NCBI GenBank assembly: GCA_029262895.1
Contig: JAJCYM010000074.1
Span: 1-64,000, forward strand
Source: Roseivirga sp.
GTDB taxonomy: Bacteria > Bacteroidota > Bacteroidia > Cytophagales > Cyclobacteriaceae
Length of the DNA: 64,000 nucleotides
Direction: 5' to 3'
The notes beneath the pieces are model-generated. The model was not told the DNA's origin. It saw nothing but the letters and a program-made list of their open reading frames with translations, and ran no database searches. The position numbers and the translations under genes are program-made. Position 1 is the stretch's first letter, and each line of letters starts with the position of its first letter. This document shows, piece by piece, positions 50,401 through 59,312 of this stretch.

Positions 50401-50619
50401 GATGCCTCCGTTTTGTCAGCCCAGGTGAGAAATTTATCGTTTACGCTTCAATCTGTACAATTACCAGTAACAAAGAATCAGGAGACGGCCATGGCATTAT
50501 TAGAACCTGCTGTCAAGGCAATGGAGGCCAAGGTGAAAGCCGTACTTTCCAATGATTTTGGAAAGTATAAGGCATACATCAATGGCGTGGGTTTGAAAGT
50601 GATCGATGATAAGGACTGA
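47500..50619 (+). CDS. secreted BNR/VPS10-like beta-propeller protein
   Basis: A 1039-residue exported protein with a signal peptide (about 1-21). It is dominated by Asp-box/BNR repeats: eleven segments such as NGGSTWDVL, DGGKTWTQT, DGGDTWTKR and DGGDNWAQW between about 70 and 700, as in sortilin/VPS10-type ten-bladed propellers. The second part (about 780-860) has a beta domain with GTYTVRLSYKK, and the C-terminus is coiled (LNSLQTNVNNMLNDLRKAKQ). Such proteins are often annotated as glycosyl hydrolases, but no catalytic residue is apparent. No type IX tail is seen. The function is unknown. Confidence 0.82.
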   Translation: MRIRTLLTISLSILLFTGLQAQKLDMSLLKAMKPRSIGPAGASGRITAFDVELKNPDIIYAGTAAGGLWKSQNGGSTWDVLFDDGKSASIGSVAINQSNPNEIWVGTGEGNPRNSMNNGAGIYKTIDGGRNWTFLGLEKTNGIHRIVLDPGNPKVAVVAATGTPWGENPERGIYKTVDGGKTWTQTLYVDEKTGAADLVVDPSNPNKMMAAMWEHRRWPWFFKSGGPGSGIFVSFDGGDTWTKRTSEDGLPSGDLGRIGLAFAPSDPDRVYAYVESKSNAVYRSDDGGFQWSKISKTGDNGIGGRPFYYADIYVDPKNENRIYSIHSNVTVSEDGGKTWGNFVTSRKVHTDHHAWWIHPEDPSFILDGHDGGLTYTRDRGKNWHFVESLPLTQFYHVRVDNDIPYNIYGGAQDNGSWRGPSQSWFKGGIRNFYWQRLSVGDGFDMAPDPLDNRYGWSMGQGGNLNYYDRVSGILYKVRPVHPDGVPLRFHWNAALATDPIDKRVAYYGSQFVHKTNDHGQSWEIISPDLTTNDPAKQDYKTGGLTYDNTAAENHTTIISIAPSPKQAGVIWVGTDDGNVQITQDGGKTWNNVVENIKGLPKNAWIGQIQPSDYNAAEAFVTVDNHRMNDWTPYVYHTKNFGRSWTRIVDENKVRGATLSFVQDAIEPKLMFTGTEFGLWVSVDGGDNWAQWTNGFGSIPTQDMVIHPREHDLVIGTFGRSFWILDDIRPLRAMASMGLRALLDKPVQIFDTPDAYKVFIGESFGYRANLVGDAIYEADNRPQGAMISYYFKGNKGKGGRVKVEILNTEGVVVKSLNQSAKPGVNRFQWRFDTNGPANPNVTGTQARRTSRGPDALPGTYTVRLSYKKAQSETTINVHADPRIEVNTNDMLVKKEFMNKLNSLQTNVNNMLNDLRKAKQTIEKVNTRVKTEDKEVSQPVLKTGKEVVKAIDALYYQITAKPVKQGIYRDASVLSAQVRNLSFTLQSVQLPVTKNQETAMALLEPAVKAMEAKVKAVLSNDFGKYKAYINGVGLKVIDDKD

Positions 50620-50631
50620 TGGGGCTGTGAA

Positions 50632-51006
50632 TTACTTCAGCTGTTCAATTATTTCTTTTTCAGAAAGCCCTGAAAACAGCTGACCTTTGGTATGCCTGAT
50701 CACTTTTTCCAACATGGGATGTTCGCCATTAAAAAAAATGATCGGGCCTTTCTTTTTCCTTATGAGCTTTTCAACTAAGGTGATTACCCCTCCGAGCTTT
50801 TGATCAGGTTCCGACTCAATCAGAACCACAATCTCTTCTGCGTTTTCTATCTGCTCAGAGCCATAACCAATCACCAGATCATCAGAGTGATTATCGGCAT
50901 CAAAACAAAGCGCATTTGGGTAATACTTTTTCACCCAGTTCTGAATGGAGTGGGTAAATCGAATCTTCTCGATTGGGGCAACTTGGAGGTAAATGAATAG
51001 ATCCAT
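50632..51006 (-). CDS. hypothetical cytoplasmic protein
   Basis: A 124-residue protein with an alternating alpha/beta pattern: MDLFIYLQVAPIEK, LCFDADNHSDDLVIGYG, EIVVLIESEPDQ, GPIIFFNGEHPMLEKVI. No motif points to a reaction. It starts at ATG 51006, which overlaps the stop of the FG-GAP gene by one base (TGATG), so translation is coupled to that of the upstream surface protein. A small regulatory or chaperone-like role is possible but not supported by sequence. Confidence 0.6.
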   Translation of the reverse strand: MDLFIYLQVAPIEKIRFTHSIQNWVKKYYPNALCFDADNHSDDLVIGYGSEQIENAEEIVVLIESEPDQKLGGVITLVEKLIRKKKGPIIFFNGEHPMLEKVIRHTKGQLFSGLSEKEIIEQLK

Positions 51007-53195
51007 CAACGCTGGATAATTACCCTTTTTACCGTGGGTTTGTTAATGCCGTTTGACGCCCTGACTAAATAAATGCCTGGGGCAAGGCCGCTGCTGTTTA
51101 GTTCTAAACTGCTATTACCATTAATGGGTAGTCCCGAGTTGATCAATTGGCCGGTAATAGAATAAATTTCCAGTGTGGAGGCGACATCAGTTCTGACAAA
51201 GAAACGCTCTCGACTTGGGTTTGGGAATATGTTCATGGCGATAGCAGAGTTGGCCCCATTGTTCCCTCTTTCTGAGAGGTTTTCCAGCAGATAAAGCCCT
51301 CCACGATTGTTTCCAATCAAAAATGATGGCTTTCCAGTCCCCAACAAATCACCAGCTGTCAATGGAATTTCCAAACCGAATTTGGTGGACTCCAAGTTGT
51401 TCAGAGTTTCATTAATCAATACCTGAGTGCTAATACTGTCAGGTGTGAAGGAAAGTCCCAGGCTGCCGGAGTGTATCCTGACCTCTCCTGAAAAATCAGC
51501 CGTAATAAGTTCATCTCGCCCATCATTGTCCAGATCAGAGACAAATGGTACTAGATTCCTTCGGTTAAAATTGTTGGCAATGTCGGCAAATTCTGAAGTG
51601 ACCTCGCTGAAAACAAAATTCCCTGAGTTTCGAAGCACTTGCAGGGCACCCAAAGAAGTGCCCAAAAGCAAGTCTAAATTTCCGTCCTTGTCAAGATCAT
51701 AAAAGAAAGGTTGGTCTGTCTCTCTAGGTGAAATGCCCATTTCGATTACGGCCTGGAGGTCGATGGTCGAGTTTCTTGCGGCATTGTTCATGTGATAGAA
51801 CTGCCTGGTTTCATTAATTGGGTTAGTAGCCTGATAAGTAAGGTCCAAATCCCCATCCCCATCCAGATCCACAAACTGAGGCTTGATATTCCTGAATTTG
51901 CTATTGCTCAGGTTCAAGAAATCACTGTTGACTAATTCGAAAGTAGGTTCGAATCGCGAGCCTGTATTTTCAAAGTGATAAATACTCGCAATGAAGTCAG
52001 CACCCTCCGGCAACCCGCGGTTACCTACGAATAAATCCAAGTCACCATCTGAATCAAAGTCTACCAAGGCAGGGTAGGTGGTTTCTCCCAAGTCGATCAT
52101 TTCATGCTGAAGGAAGTTCTCTGAAGCGGCTAAACTGATATTAGTATTGCTGCCAGTGTTTTTATAAATAAAGGTGTTGGCACTAAAGTCAATACCATTC
52201 AAAAGGTTCTGGTCTGAGTTGGAGGAAATGACCAGGTCTTTAACACCATCAAAATCGAAGTCGTCAAAAAAGGCGGACGGAAAAATGTAAAAAGCAGCTG
52301 GATCAAAGTCTGGAAAGCTTGAAAAAGAAGTCATTAACGCAGTTTGAGCATTCCCAACATTCTCCATGAAATAAAGCGTTTCGCAGAACTCATCAGAGGT
52401 GATCAAATCCATGTCACCATCATTGTCTATATCGAAAGGGAGTATTGTTTTCCCTCCGGCATGTTCCACCTGCTCTACCACCTGCTCTTGCTCATTTTGA
52501 TTGATAATCCCTCCGGAACAAACCCCACCAAAAGAAATATCATTGCACTGACATTCCTCAAATCCGCCCCATCTACGCGTTTCTCGGATAAAGGTGAGTG
52601 CTCCACAACTGCCCGTATTCTCCACGCTCGTGTTCTTGTAATAATCAATGGTGCTGGCCGTGCTAAAACGATAAGTGAGTATGTCCAAATCCCCATCCCC
52701 ATCTATATCTTCAATACCAGGGATATCGGAGGCGTTAACTTGAAGGTTGATATCTGCCCCAAACCTTAGAAAGTCAGCGGCCGATTCCCATTCCAAAGTG
52801 TTTCCTGTGGTAGTATTTCTGAAAACAGTGATGCCCAGAGGCGTACTTGTAAAGAGGTCTTTTTGACCATCACAATCAAAGTCTTTAAGAATCAACCAAT
52901 CATCAACCTCTTCTGGAAAGAGCGACACATAGTCAGGGCTGAAAACGTAGGCATTGTCAATGGTCAGAAAAGTACTGAGCTCTTTAGAAATTCGGTGATA
53001 GACAACCAGGTCTTCGATACCATCCATATTCAAATCCAATTTTTGAAATTGTGCAGAGTTGAGTCCGCCAGTCCATGGCAGGGTTAAAGCTGTTCCGGAT
53101 ACGGAAACGGGTAGATCAGTTTTGAATTTAAATTGGTATTGTGCCGAGGCTAAATGCGGAATTAGCAATGCAACAAAAAGAAAGATTGGCCTCAT
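51006..53195 (-). CDS. FG-GAP/VCBS repeat protein with T9SS sorting domain
   Basis: A 729-residue secreted protein with a signal peptide (about 1-18) and at least nine calcium-binding FG-GAP motifs of the form DxDxDGxxD (DIDGDGDLDIL, DFDSDGDLDLF, DLDGDGDLDLT and others), giving integrin-alpha-like beta-propellers. The C-terminal about 75 residues (MNIFPNPSRERFFVRTD, LEIYSITGQLI, GIYLVRASNG) are a type A sorting domain of the type IX secretion system, so the protein is exported across the outer membrane and possibly attached to the surface. A cell-surface adhesion or binding role is likely. It is translationally coupled to a small hypothetical gene. Confidence 0.88.
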   Translation of the reverse strand: MRPIFLFVALLIPHLASAQYQFKFKTDLPVSVSGTALTLPWTGGLNSAQFQKLDLNMDGIEDLVVYHRISKELSTFLTIDNAYVFSPDYVSLFPEEVDDWLILKDFDCDGQKDLFTSTPLGITVFRNTTTGNTLEWESAADFLRFGADINLQVNASDIPGIEDIDGDGDLDILTYRFSTASTIDYYKNTSVENTGSCGALTFIRETRRWGGFEECQCNDISFGGVCSGGIINQNEQEQVVEQVEHAGGKTILPFDIDNDGDMDLITSDEFCETLYFMENVGNAQTALMTSFSSFPDFDPAAFYIFPSAFFDDFDFDGVKDLVISSNSDQNLLNGIDFSANTFIYKNTGSNTNISLAASENFLQHEMIDLGETTYPALVDFDSDGDLDLFVGNRGLPEGADFIASIYHFENTGSRFEPTFELVNSDFLNLSNSKFRNIKPQFVDLDGDGDLDLTYQATNPINETRQFYHMNNAARNSTIDLQAVIEMGISPRETDQPFFYDLDKDGNLDLLLGTSLGALQVLRNSGNFVFSEVTSEFADIANNFNRRNLVPFVSDLDNDGRDELITADFSGEVRIHSGSLGLSFTPDSISTQVLINETLNNLESTKFGLEIPLTAGDLLGTGKPSFLIGNNRGGLYLLENLSERGNNGANSAIAMNIFPNPSRERFFVRTDVASTLEIYSITGQLINSGLPINGNSSLELNSSGLAPGIYLVRASNGINKPTVKRVIIQR

Positions 53196-53317
53196 GGTAA
53201 CGATTTCGCTGTAAATTTACCTAAATACTCTTCTTCATGTAGAATTAACGCTTGATTAGCGTTTTCTGTATTAACTTGGAAAGAATGAAATGGATTCAGT
53301 TTCATGGTTGAGAATTT

Positions 53318-54601
53318 ATGATTGAGTCGTTATACCAACATTTTTTAAACGCAACAGGGGTTTCCACCGATACCAGGTCGATTCAAAAAGGCCAGATTTT
53401 CTTTGCCCTTAATGGCCCCAACTTCAATGCCAATAAATTTGCGGCTTCTGCCCTTGAAAGTGGTGCATCTCTAGCTGTGGTTGATGATGAAGCCTATGCC
53501 ACAGATAAACGCTACTTCCTTGTGAAGGATGGGCTGACTGCCTTGCAAGAATTGGCCAGGCATCACCGAAAACAATTGCAAATTCCTGTGATCGCTATCA
53601 CAGGTTCTAATGGGAAAACCAGCACCAAAGAGCTCATCCGAGATGTGCTTTCCAGAAAGTACAAGGTGTTGGCTACCAAAGGCAACCTGAATAACCATAT
53701 TGGGGTTCCGCTCACCTTGTTGAGCATCACACCTGATATTGAAATTGCTGTGGTAGAGATGGGTGCTAATCACATAGGAGAGATTGCTGCGCTATGCGAG
53801 CTTGCATTGCCTGATCATGGATTGATCACTAACATCGGCAAAGCTCACCTGGAGGGTTTTGGCAGTTTTGAGGGTGTAATTAGAGGCAAGAGTGAATTAT
53901 ACAATTATCTGATTCAAAATGAAGGAGTGGTGTTTGTCAACTCTCAAAACGAGATACTAGCAAACATGGCTCAGAGAAGAATTGCCTCTCCTGTTTATTA
54001 TCCGGCTGCAGGTGATTTTCTGCATGCTGAATTATTAGCCACTCAACCTTCAATCAGCTTTCAATCCGAATCGAAAGAGGAAGTGCATACCCAATTGACA
54101 GGAGCCTATAATTTTGAGAACATCTGTGCAGCACTTTGTGTGGGTAAATACTTTAAGGTGAGCGAAGCGGAGGCGAATGAAGCTGTATCGGCATATGTGC
54201 CTGAAAACAACCGCTCCCAAATTATTCAAAAAGGAGAGTTGACGATTATATTGGATGCTTACAATGCCAACCCATCATCTATGAGAGCGGCCTTGGAGAA
54301 TCTTCAAGCTCAGGCAAGCGCTCATAAAACAGCTATCCTCGGTGATATGTTTGAACTAGGAGAGGAGGGGCCTCAGGAACATAAGGCTCTGGGAGAACTG
54401 ACCAGACAATTAGGAATTGATCAGGTGCTGTACTGTGGTGAAATGATGAAAGCTGCTTATGATGCCAATCCGAATTCCAGCTATTTTGAAAGTAAGGAGG
54501 GCTTGGTAGAATTTTTGAAAAACAATCCGGTTTCAAACGGAACGGTATTGATCAAGGGCTCCAGAGGAATAGGCCTTGAAACGATTTTGGAGTACCTGTA
54601 A
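53318..54601 (+). CDS. murF: UDP-N-acetylmuramoyl-tripeptide--D-alanyl-D-alanine ligase
   Basis: A 427-residue Mur ligase that adds D-Ala-D-Ala to UDP-MurNAc-tripeptide in peptidoglycan synthesis. Landmarks: an N-terminal substrate domain with STDTRSIQKGQIFFAL, the ATP P-loop ITGSNGKTSTKE (about 94-105), EMGANHIGEIA near 148, LTGAYNFENICAAL near 265 and DAYNANPSSMRAAL near 310. ILxDxYNANPSSM is typical of MurF, unlike MurE or MurC. Length is normal. It is a lone gene here, not in a dcw cluster. Confidence 0.96.
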   Translation: MIESLYQHFLNATGVSTDTRSIQKGQIFFALNGPNFNANKFAASALESGASLAVVDDEAYATDKRYFLVKDGLTALQELARHHRKQLQIPVIAITGSNGKTSTKELIRDVLSRKYKVLATKGNLNNHIGVPLTLLSITPDIEIAVVEMGANHIGEIAALCELALPDHGLITNIGKAHLEGFGSFEGVIRGKSELYNYLIQNEGVVFVNSQNEILANMAQRRIASPVYYPAAGDFLHAELLATQPSISFQSESKEEVHTQLTGAYNFENICAALCVGKYFKVSEAEANEAVSAYVPENNRSQIIQKGELTIILDAYNANPSSMRAALENLQAQASAHKTAILGDMFELGEEGPQEHKALGELTRQLGIDQVLYCGEMMKAAYDANPNSSYFESKEGLVEFLKNNPVSNGTVLIKGSRGIGLETILEYL

Positions 54602-54634
54602 AAAAAATTGGGGGACCGTCCTCACGAGTCCCCC
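54600..54634 (-). terminator. terminator of the ECF/FecR operon
   Basis: GGGGGAC (54610-54616) pairs with GTCCCCC (54628-54634). On the minus strand the hairpin is followed by CAA and seven T residues, so it fits a rho-independent terminator for the leftward operon ending at 54717. It may also end murF, but the plus strand lacks a T-run after it. Confidence 0.75.
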
Positions 54635-54716
54635 ACCTCAACCTAAGAATTGGTGACTTTAACTGCTTAACCATTTAACTAATTTAGGTCACCATTGTCT
54701 TTAATATCGTTTCGCG

Positions 54717-55667
54717 CTATTGTGTTTTGCTTTTGATTATGACTTTGTCGTTTCCTTTGATTTCATATATATGACCTGATGCCAGTGTTAATTCATCCAG
54801 CGTTTTCCCAAGATCATCACGAGTAATCCATGTCGTAAGCACAGCGTCCATATCACTGGGATTCAAACCATCAAGTTGTACATCAATATCGAATTGTCTT
54901 TCAATTTCTTTTGTGATTTCTTTGAAGGAAATACTTTCCAATTCCCTCTCTCCATCAATCCATGCATCAATTTGTTCGAGCGCTATGGCTTTCGGCACAT
55001 CAACCATTCCAAGTTTTTTGGCTTTCACTCTTTCGCCTGGTGTAATGGTTTCCATTTCGCTTTCATTGTCAGTAACACGAACTTTTCCCGTTTTACAACT
55101 CACAACTAGCTCACCATTATAAATTCTGACATTAAAGCTGGTACCAAGCACTTCTACTTTGCCCAGCCTGGTGTTCACTGTGAAGTTGCTGCCTTTTTGA
55201 ACTTCGAAAAAAGCCTCTCCTTTCATGGAGAGACTCCTTTCGTCTTTCCAATTTCTTTTGGAATAGCTTAGTGCAGACCCTGCATTCAGGGTAACTACGG
55301 AATTATCGGGTAGGTGAAAAGAAGCCGTTTGTCCGAATGAAGTTTTATAAGTGACTGTATCAACAGCCTTGAATAGAAAAAAAGCACCAACCAACAACAC
55401 AACAGAGGCTGCCACTGCAATCCAGTAACGTCTATGAAGAGGTATTACCTTAGTTTCGCGTTCCTGGTCAACCTTATCAACCAAAATAGACCAAATTTCT
55501 TCCTTGGACCTTTTTTCAGGAACACGAAGTTTAGCGGCTTGCGCACCAGACCTGAGTAAAGCAACAATCTCATCAGTTCTTCCCATCTTTTCCATCACCT
55601 CATCTGACGAGAGGTTACCCTCAAGCCAATCTCTTTCCCACTCTCTATGGTGCTCTTTTTCGTGCAT
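54717..55667 (-). CDS. FecR-type anti-sigma factor, second copy
   Basis: A 316-residue protein with a short N-terminal cytoplasmic part (about 1-80), one membrane helix (about 84-103) and a periplasmic FecR domain (FHLPDNSVVTLNAGSALSYSK, TRLGKVEVLGTSFNVR) followed by a DUF4974-type C-terminal region (ESISFKEITKEIERQF, about 240-310). It transmits a receptor signal to an ECF sigma factor. It is downstream of the TonB receptor, whereas the first FecR is upstream, so this locus has two anti-sigma-type proteins for one visible sigma gene. Confidence 0.9.
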   Translation of the reverse strand: MHEKEHHREWERDWLEGNLSSDEVMEKMGRTDEIVALLRSGAQAAKLRVPEKRSKEEIWSILVDKVDQERETKVIPLHRRYWIAVAASVVLLVGAFFLFKAVDTVTYKTSFGQTASFHLPDNSVVTLNAGSALSYSKRNWKDERSLSMKGEAFFEVQKGSNFTVNTRLGKVEVLGTSFNVRIYNGELVVSCKTGKVRVTDNESEMETITPGERVKAKKLGMVDVPKAIALEQIDAWIDGERELESISFKEITKEIERQFDIDVQLDGLNPSDMDAVLTTWITRDDLGKTLDELTLASGHIYEIKGNDKVIIKSKTQ

Positions 55668-55719
55668 TCAGGGGTAATACACGCATATAGAGGGCAACCC
55701 TACTTTTTTTTGAAGTTTC

Positions 55720-58401
55720 TTAGAACTTGATATTTAGGAAAAGAGAAGGAGTGAAGTCAAGTAAAACAAGATCTCTGAATATGCTTTCATCGATGGTTCT
55801 TTGACCTCTTGCACCTTCCAAAACGCCAATATCGAGTTGTCTTCCCCGAACATTTCGCCTTCCCATCAAATTCAGGATGGAAATACCCAAATCCCCGCCA
55901 AACTTCGGGCCTCCGAATTTGTAGGCCATAGAGAGGTCGATTCGGTTGTAAACAGGTAGCCTCTGAACAGTTTTACGGGTGTTGTCAATTTCAAATTCTT
56001 GAATTCTGCCCTGGGCATCTCTTATGAAATTAATTTGGGGTTGTAAATAAGGTTTTCCGGAACCATAAATCCACGTTGCCGATATGTTAAAGCGCTTAAA
56101 ATCAAGCATATTCACGAATTTGATTTCATGCCTTTGGTCTTGTAATGAAGGTAGGGTCTGCCCTCTGTTGATCGCTCCAAAGCGATTGGTAGACTGTAGG
56201 TAGGTGTAGGCCAACCAACCAGAATAATTGCGTGTATCTTTTTGGAGCAGAATGTCAACACCATTGGAGTTGCCAAGTCCACCTGTGAATGTTAGTTCAG
56301 GCTCGGGTACTGTGCCGTTTCCTCTTAACACATGAGATACATTAAACTGAAACAGGCCTTGAACGCTCTTGGAGAAATACTCTACATCAAGATTCCAGCC
56401 ATTTTTCTTGTAATTAAATCCACCAGCAAAATTGGTTGATGCCAGTGGTGGTAGGCCCAGGTCATCAGCCAACGCCCAGAAGGTTTGGTTGTTGGTGAAA
56501 GGGTCATCCTGAACCACCTGATGGACTAATTGCTGGTAGCGGCCCAGAGAAAGTTTAACACCCAATTCCGGTGTGCCCTGATAACGCATTGACATTCTTG
56601 GAGAGATGAAATTTGTAAAGGTCAAACCAGTCACCGTATATCTAAGACCAGCCTCTAATATTAATTTTTCATTTGGTGTGAACTTCTCATTCACATAAAT
56701 TCCATAAATGCGTCCATCGTCTTTCTCTATTGGATTGACATCATCATTGACCTTGATGTTATAGTCAATCACTATTTTGCTCATGTTTAAGCCAAAATCA
56801 ATCCTGTGATTTTGATTAACGAAAACCTCGTTATCAAAAGCGAATTGTGTATCCTCAATGTTATTATCTCTGAGAACGGTATAGTCAAATTGCTCATTTC
56901 TGCCGTTGTCATTCAGATCAAATTGATAATTATAAGAGTAGTCTTCGAAAAAGTTTGAGCGTCCCAGAGTTACTCTGGAATAATATTGTCTGTTCCATTG
57001 TTTAGACCAACTAAATCCAAAGCCTTCATTGCCCCATTTGGCCCTTTCCTGCAGCATATCCTGGATACTAAAATTATTCGGGCTGTCTTGAAAAAGTCGC
57101 TCACTATCCGTTTTCAAATTATCATTCCCTCTATAATAGGTTACGGACAAAAGCTCATCCTCTGTTGACTGGTATGAAAACTTGGCATTAATATCACTGA
57201 AATGAAAATCTGGAATGATATTGTCACTTTCATCCCCAAAGGTGAGTTCCTCTACTTCTGAAGAGTTTTCGCGAGCTCGGGTGATTAAATTTTTGTACAA
57301 CTCAGTTTGTAGAATATCAGTAAAGGATCTGCGTCCGGTTAGTATGAAGGAGCCCTTTTTACCAAATAGGGGTGCCTGTATTCCAAAACGAGCACTGAGC
57401 ATGTTCATACCTACATTGAACTCAGGCTTGATCCTGCTGCCTGATTTTCCGGTAATGTCTATAACACCACCTACCCTATCACCATATTTAGGGGAAAAAC
57501 CGCTTTTATAAACTTGGATATCCTTAACCGCATCTGCGTTAATAGCACTGAAAACCCCAAAAAAATGGTCGAGCCGATAAATGGTAAAACCATCAAACTT
57601 GACTAGGTTTTGAGAAGGATCACTCCCACGAATGCTTAGGCCTCCGGCAGTTTCATCAGTGCCACTAATACCAGGTAACAACTGTAGCGAACGAAAAATG
57701 TCCAATTCTCCGAAGCTGGGGACATTCATGAGGCTTCTTGGGTTGATTGAGAGTTGACCAACATCTTCACCAATTTTTATGGTCTCGCTTGGTATGCTTT
57801 CAACCGTAACTCCGGGGATTCGCGTGGTCCTTTCACGCATTTCCACATTCATTGCTGACGTATTGTCCTTGGGGGTAAGTTTAGTAGAACTCACATTATA
57901 ACCCAGATAGGTGATTTCTATGGTGGAAGTATCCGAGGGCACATTAGGCAGCAGGAAACGACCATCTTTATTGGTGATTGTGCCTCGTGATGAGCCCGCA
58001 ACTCTCACCAGTGCATTCGGGAGTGTTTCTCCGGTAAGTCTGTCTCTTACCGAGCCCGATAATGTGAAATTATAAAGTGTCGGTACTGCAGAATCAGGTT
58101 CTATTATTTTTGGGATTAAGATGAACTTACCATTCAGAACCTGGTAGTCTATGCCCTTACCAGGTAAGATTTCCTCTAAAAAATCAGTGATACTTACATT
58201 GTTGTAAGAACCAGAAATAGCCAGCCCTGAAATCAGTGCATCATCATAGGCGAACTTGATTTTATATTTGTTTTTTAAGGTGCGAATGACCTTGGTGAGC
58301 GAGGTATTGGAGAACTCTTCAAAGATGACAGTTTCTCTTACATCCTGTGCCACAAGTCCGTTGAGGACTAAACTGAGGAGCAGTATGTAGATGAGTCTCA
58401 C
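55720..58401 (-). CDS. STN-type TonB-dependent receptor
   Basis: An 893-residue outer-membrane receptor. Order: signal peptide (about 1-18), secretin/TonB STN domain (about 25-95, SLTKVIRTLKNKYKIKFAYDD), carboxypeptidase-regulatory-like domain (about 108-195, LSGSVRDRLTGETL), plug (about 220-320, SIRGSDPSQNLVKFDGF) and a 22-strand-type barrel ending with ...SLFLNIKF. The STN domain contacts the FecR periplasmic domain. No SusD gene is adjacent, so it is not a typical SusCD pair; the substrate is unknown. GTG start, overlapping the stop of the first FecR by one base (TAGTG). Confidence 0.9.
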   Translation of the reverse strand: MRLIYILLLSLVLNGLVAQDVRETVIFEEFSNTSLTKVIRTLKNKYKIKFAYDDALISGLAISGSYNNVSITDFLEEILPGKGIDYQVLNGKFILIPKIIEPDSAVPTLYNFTLSGSVRDRLTGETLPNALVRVAGSSRGTITNKDGRFLLPNVPSDTSTIEITYLGYNVSSTKLTPKDNTSAMNVEMRERTTRIPGVTVESIPSETIKIGEDVGQLSINPRSLMNVPSFGELDIFRSLQLLPGISGTDETAGGLSIRGSDPSQNLVKFDGFTIYRLDHFFGVFSAINADAVKDIQVYKSGFSPKYGDRVGGVIDITGKSGSRIKPEFNVGMNMLSARFGIQAPLFGKKGSFILTGRRSFTDILQTELYKNLITRARENSSEVEELTFGDESDNIIPDFHFSDINAKFSYQSTEDELLSVTYYRGNDNLKTDSERLFQDSPNNFSIQDMLQERAKWGNEGFGFSWSKQWNRQYYSRVTLGRSNFFEDYSYNYQFDLNDNGRNEQFDYTVLRDNNIEDTQFAFDNEVFVNQNHRIDFGLNMSKIVIDYNIKVNDDVNPIEKDDGRIYGIYVNEKFTPNEKLILEAGLRYTVTGLTFTNFISPRMSMRYQGTPELGVKLSLGRYQQLVHQVVQDDPFTNNQTFWALADDLGLPPLASTNFAGGFNYKKNGWNLDVEYFSKSVQGLFQFNVSHVLRGNGTVPEPELTFTGGLGNSNGVDILLQKDTRNYSGWLAYTYLQSTNRFGAINRGQTLPSLQDQRHEIKFVNMLDFKRFNISATWIYGSGKPYLQPQINFIRDAQGRIQEFEIDNTRKTVQRLPVYNRIDLSMAYKFGGPKFGGDLGISILNLMGRRNVRGRQLDIGVLEGARGQRTIDESIFRDLVLLDFTPSLFLNIKF

Positions 58402-59300
58402 TATTGCACCGTTACCTGATTATCAATTGCTTCGTATTTCAAGCCCATTGGTGTAAAGACCAATTGAAGAGCTTCGGTCAAATTTTGGTTGTTGAAATAA
58501 CCGGAATAAGTCCGGTATTCAATATCCACTGAAACATTGATGGTGATGTTAAATTGTCTTTCTAATTCATCAATTACAGAAGCCAAATCAGCTTCATTGA
58601 AATAGAATTCGCCAATTCTCCAGGTTGCGGTTTGGTTAGGATCAAAGGATCCAATGTCTAAACGATTTGAATTTTTATCTATTGTGGCCTGCATTCCGGC
58701 TTCCAGCAATTGGCCTTTATCGGCATCATTACTTACTAATACTTTTCCCTCAAAACAAGAAACTTCCAGTGCCTCATCCCTCTGATAAACGTTGAAGCTG
58801 GTTCCGACAACGGTAACACTTCCCCTTTCCGTATTGATAACAAAATCCGACCCTGATTGCACCTCAAAATATCCCTCTCCAGTGAGGGTCAAAGTTCTGT
58901 TTTCAAGCCAGGACTTTTTGTTGTATTTGACGCTGGAATTAGCATTGAGGGTAACTACGGAATTGTCGGGTAGCGTAAATGCCTGTTGATCACCGAACCC
59001 GGTCGACAGCATGACATTTTGATTTGGCAAGAAAAAGTAGAGGCCAATAAACAGGACTGCAGCCACGGCTACAGCATAGCCAATCCAATTTCGCCTGCTG
59101 ACAGTCTCCGGAACCAACACCCTTTCTTTCTCATCGCTAGTGTCTATTTTAGACAGTAGTTGATCCCAGGCTTGTTGCTTACCAGTATTCACAGGAACAT
59201 TCAAGTTTTCTGTCAAGGCAATAACCCTCTCCATTTCCTGTCTTTCTTCAGAAGACATTTCCTGTTCCAGCCAATCTTTGATCAAATTATCTTTTGCCAC
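58401..59300 (-). CDS. FecR-type anti-sigma factor, first copy
   Basis: A 299-residue FecR protein: cytoplasmic N-terminus (about 1-68), one membrane helix (about 71-89), then FecR (FTLPDNSVVTLNANSSVKYNKK, ERGSVTVVGTSFNVYQR) and a DUF4974-type region (EADLASVIDELERQFNITINV). GTG start (GTGGCAAAAG), 12 bases after the sigma gene. It resembles the second FecR throughout, including the near-identical phrase LPDNSVVTLNA, so the two probably arose by duplication. Confidence 0.9.
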   Translation of the reverse strand: MAKDNLIKDWLEQEMSSEERQEMERVIALTENLNVPVNTGKQQAWDQLLSKIDTSDEKERVLVPETVSRRNWIGYAVAVAAVLFIGLYFFLPNQNVMLSTGFGDQQAFTLPDNSVVTLNANSSVKYNKKSWLENRTLTLTGEGYFEVQSGSDFVINTERGSVTVVGTSFNVYQRDEALEVSCFEGKVLVSNDADKGQLLEAGMQATIDKNSNRLDIGSFDPNQTATWRIGEFYFNEADLASVIDELERQFNITINVSVDIEYRTYSGYFNNQNLTEALQLVFTPMGLKYEAIDNQVTVQ

Positions 59301-59312
59301 AAGTCCTGTTCT

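Noticed and set aside
51427-52769. Plus-strand frames across the FG-GAP gene
   Set aside because: Antisense shadows created by the repeated DxDxDG codons.
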